A stretch of 64,000 nt of DNA from Mucor racemosus (GCA_027405735.1 JAPEHQ010000012.1:496001-560000); one strand, 5' to 3'. Positions 11,331 through 25,319 are shown, counted from the first letter of the stretch. Numbers and translations are program-made. The notes: a model not told the origin generated them from the sequence alone.

Positions 11331-12590
11331 CAAGCTGTGATAAAAGCTATTATTTTGGTTATCTCAATGAAAAATCGACGTTTTTTGCTAAAACAAAAAA
11401 TGCAGAGTAGCAATCAATTAGATCTATCTTGTGAATACAAAAATTAAGCCCTGGATAATGAGTTTTAAGTTTACAAAATAATAAACTAATATTTACAACT
11501 GCAGAAAACGAAGAAAGAAAACCCATCCTTGTGAATATTGATCCAATTAATATCCAATTATACACGATGATAAGTTTAAATATATCAGGTATAAAAATTT
11601 ATATTTCTACTTTCACAAATTACTGTGAATTGAGAAAACCACCAACAAAATATGATATTTCTGTCCAATAGAACCACCTGTTGTGTCGTATATTTTCATA
11701 TTTGATAAATAATAATACTTGAAAAAAATATAATTAAAAGTAATGAATCATTTCTTCGACTGTATAATAAAACCAAGATATCGTTTATTTAGATATTAAA
11801 AGTATGGCCATTTACTGTATATTGATTTGATATTGAGATCCTAATAAAAGAATGTAATTTAAGGGACTATTGAATCATTAGATTTGTTTGATATATAGTA
11901 ATCTATGGATGGAAATGGATCAATCATAATTTAACCGTGCTTGCAGAGCTTATGAGTTACCTTGTTTTAATGTTGCGCTAAATATGCTTGAATGTTGATT
12001 TGATAGCTATTTGATTAACTAACCACTGGGATTGCTTAGGCTACTGACTAAATACTGAGCTGGATTATGTAATACTAATAATGAACACAGAAGGCATGGT
12101 TCATCGTAAGTTCTTAATAGGTTATCTGGACATGATCATTAGAGTTAGGAACTGTAAGGAATGATGCATATCAACTTTATTTCAATTATAGAATAAGGTG
12201 GAGTAAGTATATTATACAGTATATTACACAGTATTTAGTCTAAAATGATGTGATATTATTTAAGTTGAACCAACGTAAATCTTTACCTGCGATTCACATT
12301 GGTTTTTTCTGTTATAAAGAATATTTTCCCGTTTAATCAACCATCAAAGAATATTCTATCTACACTATACAGTACTTAACTTTACCTCCTTCCTCTTTGT
12401 CGGAACTGGTTCTGGTCAATCTTCTATTCCCATCAAAACCTCTTATAACTGGTCTTCCAACTTATGAAATCAAGATTTAACTATCGAATGTTATATCCTA
12501 TATCCGCGCTCCTAAAAGATATAAATACTTGATCTTTATACTCATAGTTTGACATCTTCATCCTTTTTTCCTTATAAAAACACTTAAATT
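11331..12590. other. Gene-free repeat debris
   Basis: No gene is seen. 11760-12060 is related, in inverted orientation, to 46780-47060 (shared AAATAAACGATATC boundary and the TGGAAATGGATCAATCATAAT region). It is probably a decayed solo LTR or another dispersed repeat. Confidence 0.4.
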
Positions 12591-13319
12591 CACTACGGCC
12601 GACCTGTAATTCACAAGATGATTTTGTTGTGCCCAGGTAAGCTGCACACTATAGCTTGAGCTGTTGTGCCCACTGAATATGGCTAGAAAGATAACAAGAT
12701 GCACATTGGCACAACAAAAAAAACTGCACACGAGCACAACGCTAAGCCTGTATGTGCATAATTATAAATTTTGTCCATGTGCATAATAATAAAATTGCCC
12801 ATACGCATATCATTATCCCTATCTGTGCATAATAATAAAATCTGACCATGAGCACAATGAGCTGATCGTATGAGCACAAATTGGTTTACATATGAGCATT
12901 GTGCCGTTCTCAAAATTCCACTGCATTTTTACTAGGAGTTTTTTATATCTGGTATCAAGACTTTGCATTTCAATACATGTCGTAGTCAGTAGATTGTAAG
13001 ATGTATTGATAGTGTAGAAGGTGATAACGTATGATACACAAATACTATGATAGTGGCTTGCACAAATCCATAGTATAACCGATACTTTAGAAGGGAGTAT
13101 CAACTACAGATACTCTATTTTTCCATGTGGCTCAATAGCACATTTAGCTCATTTTATGACAGCAGCATATTAATAGGCGGCGCTATTAATATAAACATTG
13201 ATCTCAGGACACGGACCTGCTCTCAACAAACTAAATAAGAACAAGACAAATACTAATTATAAAACATATCAACTAAGGCTATAACTCAACACGGTACATC
13301 TCGGATTTGCTGAATTAAT

Positions 13320-13500
13320 ATGGATAATACTTATCATATTGATCTATTGGTTTTCTAGTTATAATGTTATAATCTCAGTAGTAAATAGTAAATAGATATA
13401 AAAGACTCATACTTTTAGATCTGAATAAACGGTAGACTTCTTTTAGTTTTGAGATACAGTTGGAAAAGCTGATAGATTATTGTCTCTTTTTATTGTATTT
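13320..13500 (+). repeat. LTR-like fragment inside element 1
   Basis: The segment with AGATATAAAAGACTCATAC (TATA-like) followed by AATAAACGGTAGAC recurs inverted at about 16600-16760. Order and spacing resemble the U3/R end of a long terminal repeat. No retrotransposon coding sequence accompanies it. Confidence 0.35.
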
Positions 13501-13579
13501 TATTTATAAACTCGAAGAATAATCCAAGACGTTCTAAATTGGTAATTAGGTAATTCCTAATTCTGATAGATCCACTGAT

Positions 13580-14115
13580 ACCCAACAATGTACATCGAGG
13601 CCAAGATAGATAGAAGGAGCATTCATTGTGTAGTGGAGATTGCAACATTCCAATGGGTAGAAATTGCAGGATCAATATGCTGTGTTTCCCTCAGGATTTT
13701 AAAAAAAGGTTTAAAAGCATACTTTATCAAAGTTATTTAGATGTTAAATACTCACCATATGCTATTATAGTATCGTCTTGTTTTTATTTAATTACTGTAT
13801 TATTAAAAATCAAGCTTTTCATAACTCATAACAATGATAATGGGATGTTTCTGATTTTAGATTGACATTTATCATAAGATCATAAGGCGGGCTGATGATA
13901 CGTTTGATACGACTATTGTAGATGGAACCAGTCAATTTAATTTATGGAATTTATATGCAAATACCGAGGAAACATTTGTAAGTAGTGCTTAAGTTAGTTC
14001 TAGTAATAAAGCATTGAGTAAATTGGCTTGGGACAACAAAGAGGATAACAAAAAGGCGGCAATAGGTTCCAGTGATGGCTATGTTGTTTATGTTTATGTT
14101 TATGATATTTGAGAG
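13580..14115 (+). pseudogene. Captured dynein intermediate chain WD40 fragment, copy 1
   Basis: Translation from 13890 gives ADDTFDTTIVDGTSQFNLWN, then TEETFVSSA, a stop, then SSNKALSKLAWD and KKAAIGSSDG followed by VYVYVYDI. The motifs VDG-x-x-x-F-x-LWNL and AIGSSDG are hallmarks of the last WD40 blades of cytoplasmic dynein intermediate chains. The segment has an in-frame stop, small indels and no start, so it is not functional. The same fragment recurs at 40310-40462 (-), 41290-41600 (+) and 48480-50645 (+), always at the inner edge of a fold-back arm. It was therefore captured once and spread with the element. Confidence 0.75.
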
Positions 14116-14179
14116 ACACAAGGCAAAAACCCAATGTAAATCACCTCTAGCGCACTAATTATAAAGTAAGACTATATTA

Positions 14180-16060
14180 TTATCAAATAAACTACCGCAC
14201 AATATTAATAATATGCATACAGATTTACAGTAATAAGCTTGAATCAAGTGGGTACAGCATTGTAGACTCTTGAAAAAGTTCTCAAGTATTAAAAAATCTC
14301 TTACTTTTAAAACTTACAAAGCTTATAAGCGGAATATTAATTTAGAAAATTATTTTTGTCCAGATCATCAATTTTGACATTTTTTAATTTTTTTTTTCTG
14401 ATTTTGCAAATCTAGAGTTAATTATACTACCAATTATAAAAACAAAAAATATACACATATACAACATTTAGCGCTCTATTTGCTCAATAAAAAATAACAA
14501 ACATTTTTATTGTAAAATATTACATGAAAATCCTTTAATCAAAAAACCGTTTTTGGGATAAAACTACAAATTTTCATTACTTAACATTTAATATTAAGCT
14601 TTTATAAAATGTGTATTAGTTATGGCTACAAGTTTCTCTCACAATGTAGTATATTTAAACGTTGATTTTGATATCAAAATTTGATTTTTCTGTTTTTTGA
14701 TTAAAATCATGAGTGTTGGTAAGGATAAAATGAATCCCTAAAATGTCCGCTACAAAAACTGAATTTTCAGACCGTACGTGGTTAAATATAAGAAAAGTTT
14801 AAAAAAAAACCGCATTTTTATTTAAAACTTAGATATATACCATAGTATAAGAGACTTGGTCGTTATATCTTTCTATGCTCAATTACGGCGTCGTTCTACG
14901 GGCTCGCGTTTGCAATTTTTTAATGAATGTATGATATGAAAGGCGGTTTTTCTGGTAGAAAATTTTATGTTTCTATTATAGTAACAGATATTGCTCATTT
15001 TGCTTATTAGTTTATAGTTCAGGCGCTGCAATGCTGCTTTTACATTGGCTGAAATGTGCAATTTAGCAAGGTTTTTTTGATTGCGCTAAACAATTTAAAG
15101 CCTTAAAAATCCTCTTGTACGTATGTTTCTCTCTTTTTGTTTTCATATTCCAAGGATATGATTCACCGTTTGATAAGGCATATCAGACTATTAATCTGGT
15201 ATTCTTCTCTTTTATCTGAATTTGCATGCTAACATAAGGGACTAATGTTTTTAATATAGGTAGTAGCAGTCGTTATATTATTAGAGATTGATATTTTCAT
15301 TTAACTGCATTCTATGATCAAATATTATCATTATTTACTACTGTATTGTTGGACGTATTTCTTGATTACCAGATCAAATCGAAGGCAATGGTATTTATAT
15401 CTGCTCAATGAAAAGCTAAAACTGGCAACAAACTCACGAAATGTTCCAGAAAAGTAATAAAATTTCAGATAATATAGAAACAAAAAAAAAATCTAATGTT
15501 TTGTCTAATAACCATAGTTTTGATTGTAGTTACTGTATACTTGAAAACAAATCTTTTTACAGCTGACAATCGTAAACTAAAATAGTAAGTTTAAAGAATG
15601 AAGGTTAATTTGTTTAAATTTTATGAGTGATAAAGTAACATATATAATCTTAGATTTGGCTTTCATATAGATTTAAGCAGTAAGAAGTGTTATTTAAGTT
15701 TATGCTCGAGCAAAAACTGTTGTTGGTGTAAACATTATTATAGCTATAAACAAATTTACAAATAATAATAGTCGTAAATATATTGGCTCTTGCATGTATT
15801 ATTGCTCTACATCAGCAATGCATTGAATTGTATTATTTTCTATATAATCGATATTAATAAAAGCAAATGTAATTTAAAAACTCATCCCAGTAAAAAATGC
15901 TATGAAATTTTGAAAACGGCACGATGCTCATGTACAAACCAATTTGTGCCCATATGATGATCAGCTCATTATGTTCATGGTCAGATTTTATTATTATGCA
16001 CAAATAAGAATAATGATATGCTTATGGTTTATGGGCAATTCTACGACTATTATGCACAGG
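14180..16060 (-). repeat. Large inverted repeat, left arm
   Basis: The reverse complement of this arm matches about 17860-19745 nearly base for base. Each arm encodes the same 60-residue frame (14879-15061 minus, 18876-19058 plus) beginning MHISANVKAALQRLNYKL and ending REPVERRRN. Differences are a few substitutions and single-base indels. Confidence 0.85.
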
Positions 16061-16072
16061 TGGACCGTAGTG

Positions 16073-17672
16073 TCACATTATGAGCACAATGATGGTTCAT
16101 TTCTCCATTTTGACTGCACCTCGGGAAGGCTAAGCATTTTGCAGTTCTGTCTGGATTGACACTAAAAGTAACTGCCATTGCAACGGGAGGCCATTTGGAA
16201 CCATATTCGTCCAGAATTGGTGAACTTACTGACTTTAGTAGGGGTAAACAGCAAGTAGCCAACTTGTTATTCAAACTTACCTAATGCAAAATGACTCACA
16301 GATGCTGGTATTTGAGATACGCATAAGCCTGTAGTACCTATTTATACTTATATCTATGAAAGAATGGTGTAATAAATTAAATTATTACCATAATAATTCA
16401 TAACTGTAATGCTCATCTGAAATGTTCCTATAAATACTACATAGGAGTCTTCCCATGATTTCTTGTAGAATTATCTGTCTTTCTTCGCTCTTTACATTTT
16501 TATTTATTTTCCTTAATAAATATATAATTTACAAATAATAAGAACGCTAAATTTTTCTTGAAGTTTATGAATAAAATACAATAAAAAGTGACAATAATAC
16601 ATCAGCTTTTCCAACTGTATATAAAAACTTAAAAACGTCTGCCGTTTAGTAAAATGTAAAAGTCTGAGACTTTCATATCTATTAATCATTTACTACTGAA
16701 ATTATAACTAAAGAACCAATAGATCAATATGCTAAGTATTATTTATATTAATTTAGCAAATCATTACAAGTAGCTGATTACTTAAATCAGTATTTATAGA
16801 GACGTATTAAAACTTTTTTATTAATAAAAATGCGCAGTAAACTATGAGTGTATGTTAGCGATAACTTTTTCGACAGATCGTAGATTGTTGATGTTACCCA
16901 TTGAAATCATAGTGTCAAAGACATGTATATACTTTCATGTGAAGTTGGCCGTTATTAGGATCAAAATTTGCTGAGATAGAGCTTCTGTTGTCAGTTTTTT
17001 ATGGTTATTGTAAAGAAGTAGGTTTCAGATAGTTTTCAAATTTTTTTTTATATCAGAAGACAGTTTACAGAAGAAAGTTCATTTGCAAGACTACAGTTAA
17101 TACAACAACACTACTAAAATTTAGCCGCTGCTAGAGATTAGATTAGATCTACTATATACTCAGAAATACTAATTAAATACATTATAATAGATATGAATTA
17201 TCCCCAATCGTATCTATGAAAGTAGTCCTTATATAGTCTTAATATACAATTATTACTAAAACATATTTGATAAACATTTATTCAATTTATACAATAAAAT
17301 GTAGCTTTTAAGCAGAATAATTTATTAGACACTTGGTTATAATTTTATGATTAGGTCTTCACAACAAACAACCCATAGTATTACGGTTAACCGAGTTTAA
17401 CTGCTTTACCAAGCCGTTTTTTATGTAAACTCGGATGGGGTATTCGAGTTTCTTTTTTTTGCCAGTTCAACTCGAAAACAGCATTGAAAAAATACTTCAA
17501 GTTGTCAACAAATTGTCAAATATGCTATTATCAATTCATAATTACATATTAACTTGACAAGGCTGCTATTAACAGCCGCCTTAATTAAAGCGAATGAATA
17601 TTCGCTCCTACTCCGTTTTATCATAAAAAACAGGCCGCTTTTCAGCTCGAATCGAATGGCCATTTCCATTAA
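16073..17672. other. Spacer of the large palindrome
   Basis: No gene is recognised. 16140-16310 contains a segment that recurs at 47165-47335 (shared GCCATTGCAACGGGAGG). 16480-16760 contains an inverted copy of the LTR-like sequence at 13320-13500. 17390-17500 has short ACTCGA/TCGAGT-type inverted motifs. Confidence 0.4.
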
Positions 17673-19745
17673 CACTACGGCCAACCTGTGCTTCACAGGA
17701 TAATTTCGTTGTGCCCAGGTGGACTGCATGCTATCGCTTGAGCTGTTGTGCCCGCTGAATATGGCTAAAAGGATAACAAGATGCAAATGGGCACAACAAA
17801 AGAAACTGCACACGAGCACAACGCTATGCCTGTATGTGCAGAATTATAGATTCTGTCCATGTGCATGACATTAATCCCATTTGTACATAATAGTAGAATT
17901 GCCCATAAACCATAAGCATATCATTATTCTTATTTGTGCATAATAATAAAATCTGACCATGAACATAATGAGCTGATCATCATATGGGCACAAATTGGTT
18001 TGTACATGAGCATCGTGCCGTTTTCAAAATTTCATAGCATTTTTTACTGGGATGAGTTTTTAAATTACATTTGCTTTTATTAATATCGATTATATAGAAA
18101 ATAATACAATTCAATGCATTGCTGATGTAGAGCAATAATACATGCAAGAGCCAATATATTTACGACTATTATTATTTGTAAATTTGTTTATAGCTATAAT
18201 AATGTTTACACCAACAACAGTTTTTGCTCGAGCATAAACTTAAATAACACTTCTTACTGCTTAAATCTATATGAAAGCCAAATCTAAGATTATATATGTT
18301 ACTTTATCACTCATAAAATTTAAACAAATTAACCTTCATTCTTTAAACTTACTATTTTAGTTTACGATTGTCAGCTGTAAAAAGATTTGTTTTCAAGTAT
18401 ACAGTAACTACAATCAAAACTATGGTTATTAGACAAAACATTAGATTTTTTTTTTGTTTCTATATTATCTGAAATTTTATTACTTTTCTGGAACATTTCG
18501 TGAGTTTGTTGCCAGTTTTAGCTTTTCATTGAGCAGATATAAATACCATTGCCTTCGATTTGATCTGGTAATCAAGAAATACGTCCAACAATACAGTAGT
18601 AAATAATGATAATATTTGATCATAGAATGCAGTTAAATGAAAATATCAATCTCTAATAATATAACGACTGCTACTACCTATATTAAAAACATTAGTCCCT
18701 TATGTTAGCATGCAAATTCAGATAAAAGAGAAGAATACCAGATTAATAGTCTGATATGCCTTATCAAACGGTGAATCATATCCTTGGAATATGAAAACAA
18801 AAAGAGAGAAACATACGTACAAGAGGATTTTTAAGGCTTTAAATTGTTTAGCGCAATCAAAAAAACCTTGCTAAATTGCACATTTCAGCCAATGTAAAAG
18901 CAGCATTGCAGCGCCTGAACTATAAACTAATAAGCAAAATGAGCAATATCTGTTACTATAATAGAAACATAAAATTTTCTACCAGAAAAACCGCCTTTCA
19001 TATCATACATTCATTAAAAAATTGCAAACGCGAGCCCGTAGAACGACGCCGTAATTGAGCATAGAAAGATATAACGACCAAGTCTCTTATACTATGGTAT
19101 ATATCTAAGTTTTAAATAAAAATGCGGTTTTTTTTTAAACTTTTCTTATATTTAACCACGTACGGTCTGAAAATTCAGTTTTTGTAGCGGACATTTTAGG
19201 GATTCATTTTATCCTTACCAACACTCATGATTTTAATCAAAAAACAGAAAAATCAAATTTTGATACCGAAATCAACGTTTAAATATACTACATTGTGAGA
19301 GAAACTTGTAGCCATAACTAATACACATTTTATAAAAGCTTAATATTAAATGTTAAGTAATGGAAATTTGTAGTTCTATCCCAAAAACGGTTTTTTGACT
19401 AAAGGATTTTCATGTAATATTTTACAATAAAAATGTTTGTTATTTTTTATTGAGCAAATAGAGCGCTAAATGTTGTATATGTGTATATTTTTTGTTTTTA
19501 TAATTGGTAGTATAATTAACTCTAGATTTGCAAAATCAGAAAAAAAAATTCAGAAAATGTCAAAATTGATGATCTGGACAAAAATAATTTTCTAAATTAA
19601 TATTCCGCTTATAAGCTTTGTAAGTCTTAAAAATAAGAGATTTTTTAATACTTGAGAACTTTTTCAAGAATTTACAATGCTGTACCCACTTGATTCAAGC
19701 TTATTACTGTAAATCTGTGTGCATATTAATATTGTGCGGTAGTTT
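17673..19745 (+). mobile_element. Fold-back element 2, left arm (right arm of the large palindrome)
   Basis: It begins CACTACGGCCAACCTGTG at 17673, and the complete subterminal region rich in GCACAAC and GTGCATAAT motifs follows. The arm then continues as the inverted copy of 14180-16060. It stops near 19745 where repeat B begins, and no dynein fragment is attached here. No transposase is present. Confidence 0.65.
18849..19058 (+). other. Conserved short reading frame in fold-back arms
   Basis: A frame of 60-70 codons ending KREPVERRRN is kept open in this arm, in the inverted arm (14879-15061), and in the diverged subfamily at about 39400-39573, 42353-42420 and 51405-51580 (KSEPAERRRN ending). 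The product would be small, basic and without recognisable domain. It may simply be chance conservation within young copies. Confidence 0.3.
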
Positions 19746-19749
19746 ATTT

Positions 19750-20560
19750 GAAGATACACGTCATTTTTTTGTAAGCATATTTCAAATATAAGTAATACAT
19801 ATAATGCGCACCAAAATTATCTATTGATTGAGCCATTACTGAACCTTTTAGCTGTATTTCCCGTAGAGAAAACGAGATTTTGGTCCAATTTTTTTTCAGA
19901 TTTAGAATTTGAGATGAGGGTATATAAAGGAAAAATTGAAACTAGAAACGGAGGGTATCACTTTTTATACATTTTTGAGGATATCTCCACGGAAAATCAA
20001 TATTTTTAAAAAACCTAAATTGAGTCCAAGAGAGCTCAACGAGCTCAATGATATGAATATTAAACAAATGCTGCTCAATTTAGCCAATATTTTGAAATCT
20101 GCTACAAAAACGCCATAAAAATATATGAAAAAATAAAAGTGTTCAGAATTTTTTCATACTGCAATATGTTATAGAGTACTTTAAAACAAGTAAGTTTTAT
20201 TATTAGAAAGTGTCAGTATAGCTTAATGTTTTCTAGAGATATGAAGCCTCAAAGTCTTTGGTTTTTGCCAGTGAAATACGCGTAAAAAATCTAAAACCTT
20301 AGCACTGAAAAATTAAAACTAATTACAAAAAGTAGGATATTTCCGGATACTTGTTTTTGGGTTAAAGCTGAATATCTCAGGTACATTTACATATAATTTT
20401 TTCCTGGTGTTATTTAGTGAAAAAAAAAGTAGAGCAGGGATGAAAAGTAAGACCCAGTTTTCAAGGAAAAAGCAGTGATGTTTACGTATTTTTAAGTCTT
20501 TTCTGAAATATAAAATAATTGTAAGAATAGATAGCATAATATGACAAATTAATATCGATT
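19750..20560 (-). repeat. Dispersed repeat family B, copy 2
   Basis: In inverted orientation this matches copy 1. It carries the homologous frame (plus strand here) VYKGKIETRN, a frameshift, then TFLRISPRKINIFKKPKL and NDMNIKQMLLNLANILKS. The TACGCGTATTTCACTG block is present without the MITE. Confidence 0.7.
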
Positions 20561-23500
20561 TAGCAGTGCCTAAGATATATTATTAAACTGTCGAATGCGG
20601 GATTAGTTGTGAAAAAGGTGGCATGCTGCGGTTTTGAAGCCTCTAAAGAAGACTACTTTTCAGGGGGGGGGGAATTTTCAAGTTTTATGGAAAAATAACC
20701 ACAGCTGGCAACACTCATTCAGTGATACTAATGCAACACGGATTCAAGATAAACACTTGGTAAGATTTTCAGTGATTTTCGGACAGCCGCCCACTTTCCA
20801 AGGCTTAAAAGTATCAAGAACGGTTGAGCCAATTTGAATTTATGCTCAACACACCTAATATTGTTATACCCTGAATGATTGTTTTTCATGTGAATTTTTG
20901 AAAACAAAACATATTTAGAACGAGTTGTTCACGGAATAGGATTTAACTCTAATGCATGTATACTCTTGTATATGCTGGTACGGTTATAGTCATATTTATT
21001 GAAAGAGACGCAAAATTTGCTTGGTACCAGACAGCCCCATCCAGGCACAAAAAGGTTAGTTATATTAATCGATTCCGTGCATACCAGCCCTGAATAATTA
21101 TCATACGTCTATCACAAACCATTTGCTGGTTTGATAAAGCATTCAATATTGCGTATTCATAATTTTTGCTATTCGCTTATTTGATTATTCGCTCCCATCA
21201 ACCGCAGTAAGCTATCAAGTCCAATTTAGGAAATCTACCTATACAAATCGTTTTTAAAGAATTTTTGTGAACCCATGTTTATTAATTGTCATACACATTT
21301 GTTTGTAAATGTAATATATATGCCATTTATACCATTTAATGAACATCTCGGTACTGTTTTTTTTCTTTTGCTTGTGATCATGCATTTTTTTTTAAAATTT
21401 TTTCTTTAAATGATTCTTCAATCTACAAGATAATAACATCTGACATTTTTTTCAACATATTTATGCATGCATTGATTTGCATAACTGGTTAGTTTAAAGC
21501 GTGGGAGATGGACAGTTGTTCGAAAAGGACCCGTAATATATTTTTTAATTACATAACTGAAATACGTAATATAAATTATTTGGTGTTCCCTCAATACATA
21601 TTACAGATAAAATTAGTTAGATGATAGGGCGTAAGAATAGATAATGGTTACATAAAGATTATGATTTACTGGCAACCAGTAAATTGGGCAAATACATTGG
21701 ACCCCTTTATACCCCCCATCGCCAATATAAAAAAAACAGACTCCCTAACAAACAATCCTAACCAATCTAATTATTTATGAATATACAGGTTAGTTATATT
21801 TTAATTCGAGGTAACCTGGTGTTGTTATAATGCATTTTAATTTGACAGATTGGAAATAATTTACCCATTCATTGATTTGTTGCGTCCAGTAAATAGATCT
21901 CGACTTCGTTTGGAAAACCTACTGAGATTTAAAATAAGTGAGATCAACCAAAACTATGGTTAATGAAAAAAAAAAAAGCTTCCAAAATGTATGAAAAGTA
22001 AATGAGATTTTCTGGTAAATCGAAAACTTAATAACCTTTGTTCAAAGCAGTGAGGTCATTAAATTATCAATCATATCATGTATGTGTTGCCTATATGATT
22101 TATGTAAGCAAAATCTTGTATAGCGGCGCTCAATTCGAACATATAATACAACAAAGTTTGTATGGTACTATACAAAGTACATATGACAAGGATTTGAAAT
22201 TGAGACTAATACCAGCATTTTGTGTGCATAAAAATAAAAAAAGAAAATGCCATGAAATCCGCGCAATAAAACTTCACACGCTTCCGGTTCCCAATAAGCT
22301 TTCAATGTAACATTTCTTTTATAATACCGTAAATCACGATTCGTCTAGAAATGGTAATCTTTCGGAATTTGTGCATATTTAAGGTTTATTATAACCAATT
22401 GAATAAATTGGTGTTCAATTTGCGCGGTAATTCCACCCCTTTTTTTTTTTTTTTTTACATACCTTGATTCCTTTTTGAGTAAACTAATGATATTTATGTA
22501 GTGTTGTATTATGCTTTATTTGAATGGGGCTTAGTGTATGTGAGTACATGTTATAATAAAGAAGGGGGGGTGGGGGGCATTACATGTGCCTTAAATAACA
22601 ATACAGTAAATGTTTCTTTACTGGGAATGCTTCTTGATCTATTTGGAATCATATAAGGTTTTTTTATGGATTGCAAACAAAACGGTTTATTCTAATTAAA
22701 TGGATTTCTGCCTGCCTGTCAATCTGGGTCATAAAAAAAGCTAAAAAATAGGAGTGCAACCATCGTTTCAACACATTTTTTTTTTTTTTTACATTATGAG
22801 CATTTTACTATCTTTTGCATATCAGCTCTTTTTTTTTAGAGAGATTTGTTTCAATTGGATTTCCCATTCTGTCGATAGCGACCGACAAAAAAAAAATAAA
22901 GAATGACAAAGATAGGTTGATTTATAAATGATTATTATTATGTACTTGTGCAACCCAGCTCAATTGTTTTTCGTTCCAATTTCCACAAAAATAGTCAAGA
23001 TCGATAAGGAAGATGGAATTAAATATAGAAAAACAACAACAAATGTTTGACAGCATTTATCTGTACAATTTTTTGAAAAGGAACAAAAAAAGCATAAATA
23101 CGATACTGTTAGTTGATTGGAGAACGGCAATGATGATGATAAGCAAAGAAAAAAGAAAAGAAAAAAAGAAACGAAAAATTTGGTTACGTTTGATTAACCC
23201 CAATCATTTTGCAATGCTTTTTAACGAAGTGGAAGGGATGGGAATATTTTTTAACATACAAGTTATTTATCAACAAGATTATCATGTAAAAAAGAGGTAA
23301 CTAAATCCAGTAAACAATTAGGGAGTTTAGTATTAAACACACACACAGTTTTTGCCATTTTATATATATTTTGTACCTTTCGAAAAAAGTGGGTTTGTTT
23401 TTTTTTTCTTTCTCTTTTCTTTTTTCTTTTCTCTTCTTTTTCTCTCTCTTTTCTACACATATAAAAGATTATATATTTACATAATATATATATATATAAA

Positions 23501-23580
23501 TATATATATATTCAGAATAAATAAATAAAGCCAAAAAAAAAAAAAAGATACATTTAAACAAGTATACATGTATAAATATC
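20561..23580. other. Gene-free AT-rich region
   Basis: No convincing coding exon is seen on either strand. The sequence contains several homopolymer runs (G9 near 20665, T17 near 22440, T14 near 22780), a CT-rich tract at 23395-23455 and an AT dinucleotide stretch at 23485-23512. The final few hundred bases upstream of 23581 must hold the promoter of the FYRN/FYRC gene. Confidence 0.4.
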
Positions 23581-24329
23581 ATGTCAATTATTACAAAAAA
23601 CGATAATAAATCAATCAAAGGTTTGCAGAATTTAGTTGCTATCGTATTTGTCAATAATAATTTTTGCTCTAGTCAAAGTTTTTTATAATTTACGTGGCTC
23701 AAAATCGACTCGATTAACTACATTTACATTACCTTTAAACAATGTTGATGGTTTGGCATCAATGCCAATTCCATTGAAAACTTGCTTATGGTCCATTTGT
23801 TCTTCAAGGTTTGTTGTTGTTGTGATTTTTTTTAGTTTCAACTGATACACGTGATACTCATATATACTTTCTTCTTATATTAGTCCGGATGTAATTTGTA
23901 GAGATCACGATTTATCTATTTATACTGCTAATTTTCATGAATCAGGACATGGTCCAAGTGAAAAACGAAACTCTCTTATATGGGAAGGACATGGATTACT
24001 ATCCTGGATAATGGATCAATCTAAAGATGAGCTATTTATCCGAGGCAAAGCGAATGAATCTGATCAAAACATTGATGTTTACATTGAGCTGCAGCCGGTG
24101 CGTAATATTATTAATAGTTTAAACATAAAAATACTAACATTTCATTTAGACAATGAAGTGGATTAAAGATGATTTCTTTTCTGCCTTGAGAAATCAATCA
24201 TTTGAACAATTTAGATCATCTACATTAACTCCAATTCATCCAATTTGTAATTGTTATAATAATAATAATAATAATAACGACGATGATACACAACGCACAA
24301 TCGCTGCATCACCTCCTTCTTCTTCCTCT

Positions 24330-24374
<45 letters not shown>

Positions 24375-25287
24375 CAACATAAAGGAAATGAAACAGAATT
24401 TGATCGGTATTTACGGCATAGAATACAAACATCTGATAATAATAATTCAAGCCCTCCATTACCTTCTCGATTACCATCATTATCTACTGTACCTGTATTT
24501 AGACCAGAACCAATATTTCCGTCTTCTTCTGCAACTACAACTACAAACAATTCATCTTCACCGCCATCCTCATCAGCAAAGAGATCCCGATTAAATTCAC
24601 CATTACCTGAAAATACAAGATTATTTTATAAACAACCTGAAGAATTAACATTGCCAATTCCATCTTCAACATTGCCCTATTCAAACAGCAATAATAAAAA
24701 ACCAGATTCAGCAAATAGTAGAAGATCAGCATTTACAATTGCTTCAATATCAGATAAAGATCATCGTTATTTACCGTCCAATTCAACATCTTCAACGTCT
24801 TCTTCCGCATCACCTCCTCCTACGTCTTTAACTCATATAAATACGCATAATAATATTAATAATAATAATAATAATGATAGTAATAATAATAATGAGAATA
24901 TAAATAATAATAGTTATAAACAGCAACAACAATATCAACAGCAGCAGCAACAACAACAGCAACAAGAACAACAACAACACAATATACATGATGAATCAAA
25001 TTACAACAACCACAATGGCAGTAGTAACAATATGATCCCAGTTATTTATACACCAAGTAACAAGAAAAGAAAGAAGAATCCTGCTACTGCCATTATGAAG
25101 AATCCAGCCATTATGCCTGCTGAATTAACTACGAATAATCACAATAATGCATTGTATGCACAGCCGCAACAACATCAACAACATCAACAACATCAACAGC
25201 ACCAACAACATCAACAACACCAACAACACCAACACCAACAACACCAATACCAACACCAACACCAACACCAACACCAACATCATCATC

Positions 25288-25319
<32 letters not shown>

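Larger units (their letters stand above)
12591..16072 (+). mobile_element. Fold-back element 1 with captured dynein fragment
   Basis: The element begins CACTACGGCCGACCTG at 12591 and ends CAGGTGGACCGTAGTG at 16072, a matching inverted terminus. The left end contains about 350 bp of subterminal sequence with many GTGCATAAT and TTGTGCCCA motifs. The right arm (14180-16060) is a near-complete inverted counterpart of the arm at 17673-19745. Between them lies a decayed dynein intermediate chain piece. No transposase is encoded, so it is non-autonomous. Some subterminal sequence next to the right end is deleted relative to element 2. Confidence 0.7.

Noticed and set aside
13320..16760. A complete LTR retrotransposon bounded by the LTR-like pieces at 13320 and 16600
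   Set aside because: The two pieces are inverted, not direct, and no gag, protease, reverse transcriptase or integrase lies between them.
20634..20837. 67-codon plus-strand frame containing a poly-Gly run
   Set aside because: The Gly codons come from a homopolymer G run; no other coding signal.
22038..22310. 90-codon plus-strand frame
   Set aside because: No recognisable motif, odd composition, and it lies in AT-rich repeat-type sequence with no splice context.
24220..24480. Minus-strand frame with poly-Ala opposite the polyQ region
   Set aside because: It is the antisense of the CAG repeat inside a well-supported plus-strand exon.
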